Part shown: in pieces, positions 13,802 through 14,681 of the stretch
Layout: each line of letters starts with the position of its first letter
Position numbering within the stretch: position 1 is the first letter of the stretch
DNA from: an uncultured Bacilli bacterium
GTDB lineage: Bacteria; Bacillota_I; Bacilli_A; RF39; UBA660
Length of the DNA stretch: 14,681 bases
Reading direction: 5' to 3'
Assembly: GCA_951800155.1 (NCBI GenBank)
Contig: CATOJL010000016.1
Location: 1 to 14,681, forward strand
The notes under the pieces: model-generated
What the model was told of the DNA's origin: nothing
Database searches by the model: none
What the model saw: the letters and a program-made list of their open reading frames with translations, nothing else
Position numbers and translations under genes: made by a program

Positions 13802-14003
13802 CTATTGTAACTGTATAACCATATTTTTTAGCAATTTTCATTAAGGTTTCAAATGTATATCTTCTAGTGCCTCTTTCATAACCTTGAACAGTCATACCAC
13901 TTAACCCGATGTCTTTTCCAAAATCAGGTTGCCTCTTGCCTGTCCATTCTCTTAATATTTTCATTACTTCTTTTTCTTTGTAATCATTAGCAACTATTTT
14001 CAT
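13791..14003 (-). CDS. Short XRE-family repressor
   Basis: A 70-residue protein that is little more than a Cro/CI-type helix-turn-helix: VMKILREWTGKRQPDFGKDIGLSGMTVQGYERGTRRYTFETLMKIAKKYGY (13-63). The recognition helix is around GMTVQGYERG. AAGGAG (14017-14012 on the minus strand) lies 8 bases before the ATG. It is divergent from the gene at 14097, whose promoter contains the palindrome CATAC-N5-GTATG between the -35 and -10 boxes, a natural operator for this protein. A small repressor next to an early operon is typical of integrative elements and phages, where it controls the switch to transfer or excision. Its own minus-strand promoter was not clear. Confidence 0.87.
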   Translation of the reverse strand: MKIVANDYKEKEVMKILREWTGKRQPDFGKDIGLSGMTVQGYERGTRRYTFETLMKIAKKYGYTVTIEKK

Positions 14004-14018
14004 ACATCACGCTCCTTA

Positions 14019-14047
14019 TTGACAAGCATACACTATGTATGTATAAT
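14019..14047 (+). promoter_or_regulatory. Perfect-consensus promoter with internal operator
   Basis: TTGACA (14019-14024), exactly 17 bp, TATAAT (14042-14047). The spacer carries CATAC (14027-14031) and GTATG (14037-14041), a 5-bp inverted repeat with 5-base centre. A second extended -10 (TGATATAAT, 14050-14058) follows. A repressor on the palindrome would block RNA polymerase directly. Confidence 0.85.
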
Positions 14048-14096
14048 TGTGATATAATCCATTCGTAATGTACGGAATATTAGAAGGAGAGATAGA

Positions 14097-14456
14097 GTGT
14101 ATCAGAATGATCCTTATAAAGAAACTAGGGATGAGATAAGTGGTAAAGACTTGGAGAAGGTAAAGTTAATCACATTAAAAGAAAAAGAATTTCGTAAAAA
14201 TCGATATGTAGAGGAAATGGCTCATTATGCAATGTTATGGTTGAAGTATTTTAGAAATGAGAATACAAGTTATTATAATTTGGTAAATGCAGTTTTATGT
14301 GATGAGTTTCATTACAGTAAAACTGAAATTTCCAAAATGGTGAATGAATCCATTTATGTCTTAAAGAATAAGTATAATATCGATGTAACTTCCTATGATC
14401 CATTGATACTACCTTCATGTGTACCGTTTTATCAAATCAAAGAAGATGTGAGGTGA
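14097..14456 (+). CDS. Small protein of unknown function, first gene after the repressed promoter
   Basis: I do not recognise this 119-residue protein. It is soluble, charged and mostly helical: a polar start (YKETRDEISGKDLEKVK), a mid helix with several aromatics (EEMAHYAMLWLKYFRN), then HYSKTEISKMVNESIYVLKNKYNID, which could be a DNA-binding helix pair, and a short proline-containing tail. The start is GTG at 14097, chosen by AAGGAG at 14084-14089 with a 7-base gap. It stands between the consensus promoter and the hairpin cluster at 14465-14552, where mobilizable elements often encode an accessory relaxosome or replication regulator. No family evidence supports that role. The stop codon is TGA. 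Confidence 0.72.
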   Translation: MYQNDPYKETRDEISGKDLEKVKLITLKEKEFRKNRYVEEMAHYAMLWLKYFRNENTSYYNLVNAVLCDEFHYSKTEISKMVNESIYVLKNKYNIDVTSYDPLILPSCVPFYQIKEDVR

Positions 14457-14464
14457 TTCACATT

Positions 14465-14552
14465 AAGCCAAAAAAGAAGTTAGGCTTGCTAACTTCTATA
14501 TAAGGGTTTCAAAAGGGAAAATTCCCTTTGCACACCGTTATTGGCTTGCCAA
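14465..14552. repeat. Cluster of inverted repeats, oriT-like
   Basis: Three consecutive perfect inverted repeats within 90 bases: AGAAGTTAG/CTAACTTCT (14475-14483, 14489-14497; loop 5), AAAGGGAA/TTCCCTTT (14512-14519, 14522-14529; loop 2) and TTGGC/GCCAA (14541-14545, 14548-14552). AAGCCAA (14465-14471) can also pair with TTGGCTT (14541-14547), enclosing the first two. GGCTTGC occurs twice (14483 and 14543). There is no T tract, so these are not ordinary terminators. An origin of transfer or a replication origin is possible. Confidence 0.6.
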
Positions 14553-14554
14553 TA

Positions 14555-14681
14555 TGTACTGAACCCCAAAAGTTGGACAGATATTTTATATTACTGGTTC
14601 AAGGATTGTAACCTGTAATTCACAGGAGATAGTCCTTTTAATTTCACTTTAATTCTATCATAATTATAATAATTAATATAG
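14555..14681 (-). mobile_element. IS3-family (IS150-like) insertion sequence, right end only
   Basis: The terminal sequence TGTACTGAACCCCAAAAG (14555 onward, continuing TTGGACAG) has the typical TG-start and CCCCAAAAGTTGGACA body of IS150-group ends. The end of the transposase lies just inside it on the minus strand. The element continues past the window, and its other end and target duplication cannot be seen. Confidence 0.85.
14591..14680 (-). CDS. IS3-family transposase orfB, C-terminal fragment cut by the window edge
   Basis: The minus strand encodes the last 29 residues and stop of an IS3-family transposase: YINYYNYDRIKVKLKGLSPV, then NYRLQSLNQ. The NYxRI..KLKGLSPxxYR ending is the well-known tail of the DDE integrase domain in IS150/IS3 transposases, following the catalytic region. 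The stop codon is at 14591-14593, 36 bases from the IS end, which is the usual spacing. The gene continues beyond 14681, so intactness cannot be judged. Confidence 0.88.
   Translation of the reverse strand, partial: YINYYNYDRIKVKLKGLSPVNYRLQSLNQ

Larger units (their letters stand above)
10487..14681. mobile_element. Left part of an integrative (mobilizable) element at tRNA-Pro
   Basis: The tRNA-Pro gene is followed by a tyrosine integrase reading towards it, a small excisionase-like gene, a cargo cassette, a divergent XRE-repressor unit, an oriT-like hairpin cluster and an IS3-family insertion. The integrase-first layout next to a tRNA is typical of integrative elements. The exact left edge lies somewhere in 10487-10580; no second copy of the tRNA 3' end was found in the window, so the right edge is beyond 14681. 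Whether it is a mobilizable element, a conjugative element or a prophage remnant cannot be told because the later genes are out of view. Confidence 0.7.

Noticed and set aside
10440..14681. Second copy of the tRNA-Pro 3' end as attR
   Set aside because: No matching stretch of the tRNA tail was found inside the window; the GGTTCAA at about 14597 belongs to the IS transposase gene.

Overview
The window is AT-rich DNA (roughly 30% GC by eye) from a low-GC Bacillota/Mycoplasmatota-type bacterium, probably a gut anaerobe of the Erysipelotrichales or RF39-like Bacilli. The evidence is strong AGGAGG-type ribosome sites, sigma-A-type promoters with 17-bp spacers, U-tailed terminators and tRNAs with an encoded CCA. 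A rubrerythrin fits an anaerobic life. UGA is a true stop codon (it ends the HD-GYP gene), so this is not a code-4 mycoplasma. The species assignment is inference.

Region 1 (1-6750) is an ordinary chromosomal run, all on the + strand: rubrerythrin, a VanZ-RDD membrane fusion, a compact helicase IV-like SF1 helicase, an Hsp20 chaperone, a small unknown protein, a membrane-anchored glucosaminidase, an HD-GYP-type phosphodiesterase and a membrane-anchored thioredoxin. Several genes are separated by clear terminators, so most are short transcription units for stress handling, envelope work and signalling.

Region 2 (6870-10490) is a tRNA-rich, partly accessory region. It holds a lone minus-strand phage-type deoxyribosyltransferase-like gene, tRNA-Leu(UAA), a protein with an ADP-ribosyltransferase-like HxT motif, a lipoprotein, a tRNA cluster Ser(UGA)-fMet(CAU)-Asp(GUC)-Phe(GAA), and a second cluster Arg(ACG)-Pro(UGG). 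A diverged direct repeat of about 170 bp sits at almost the same distance upstream of the promoter of two of the three tRNA units and carries a small hairpin with a compensatory base change.

Region 3 (about 10490-14681) looks like the left part of an integrative (mobilizable) element inserted just past tRNA-Pro. A tyrosine integrase and a small excisionase-like gene are read towards the tRNA from a perfect-consensus promoter whose start region is covered by an inverted repeat. Divergent from them is a three-gene cassette: a nucleotidyltransferase-like protein, an XRE regulator and a second protein with the HxT/NLDxxLxNGL signature. A divergent XRE-repressor/unknown-protein pair with an operator inside a perfect promoter follows, then a cluster of hairpins that could be an oriT. 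The window ends inside an IS3-family (IS150-like) insertion sequence. The right end of the element is not in view.
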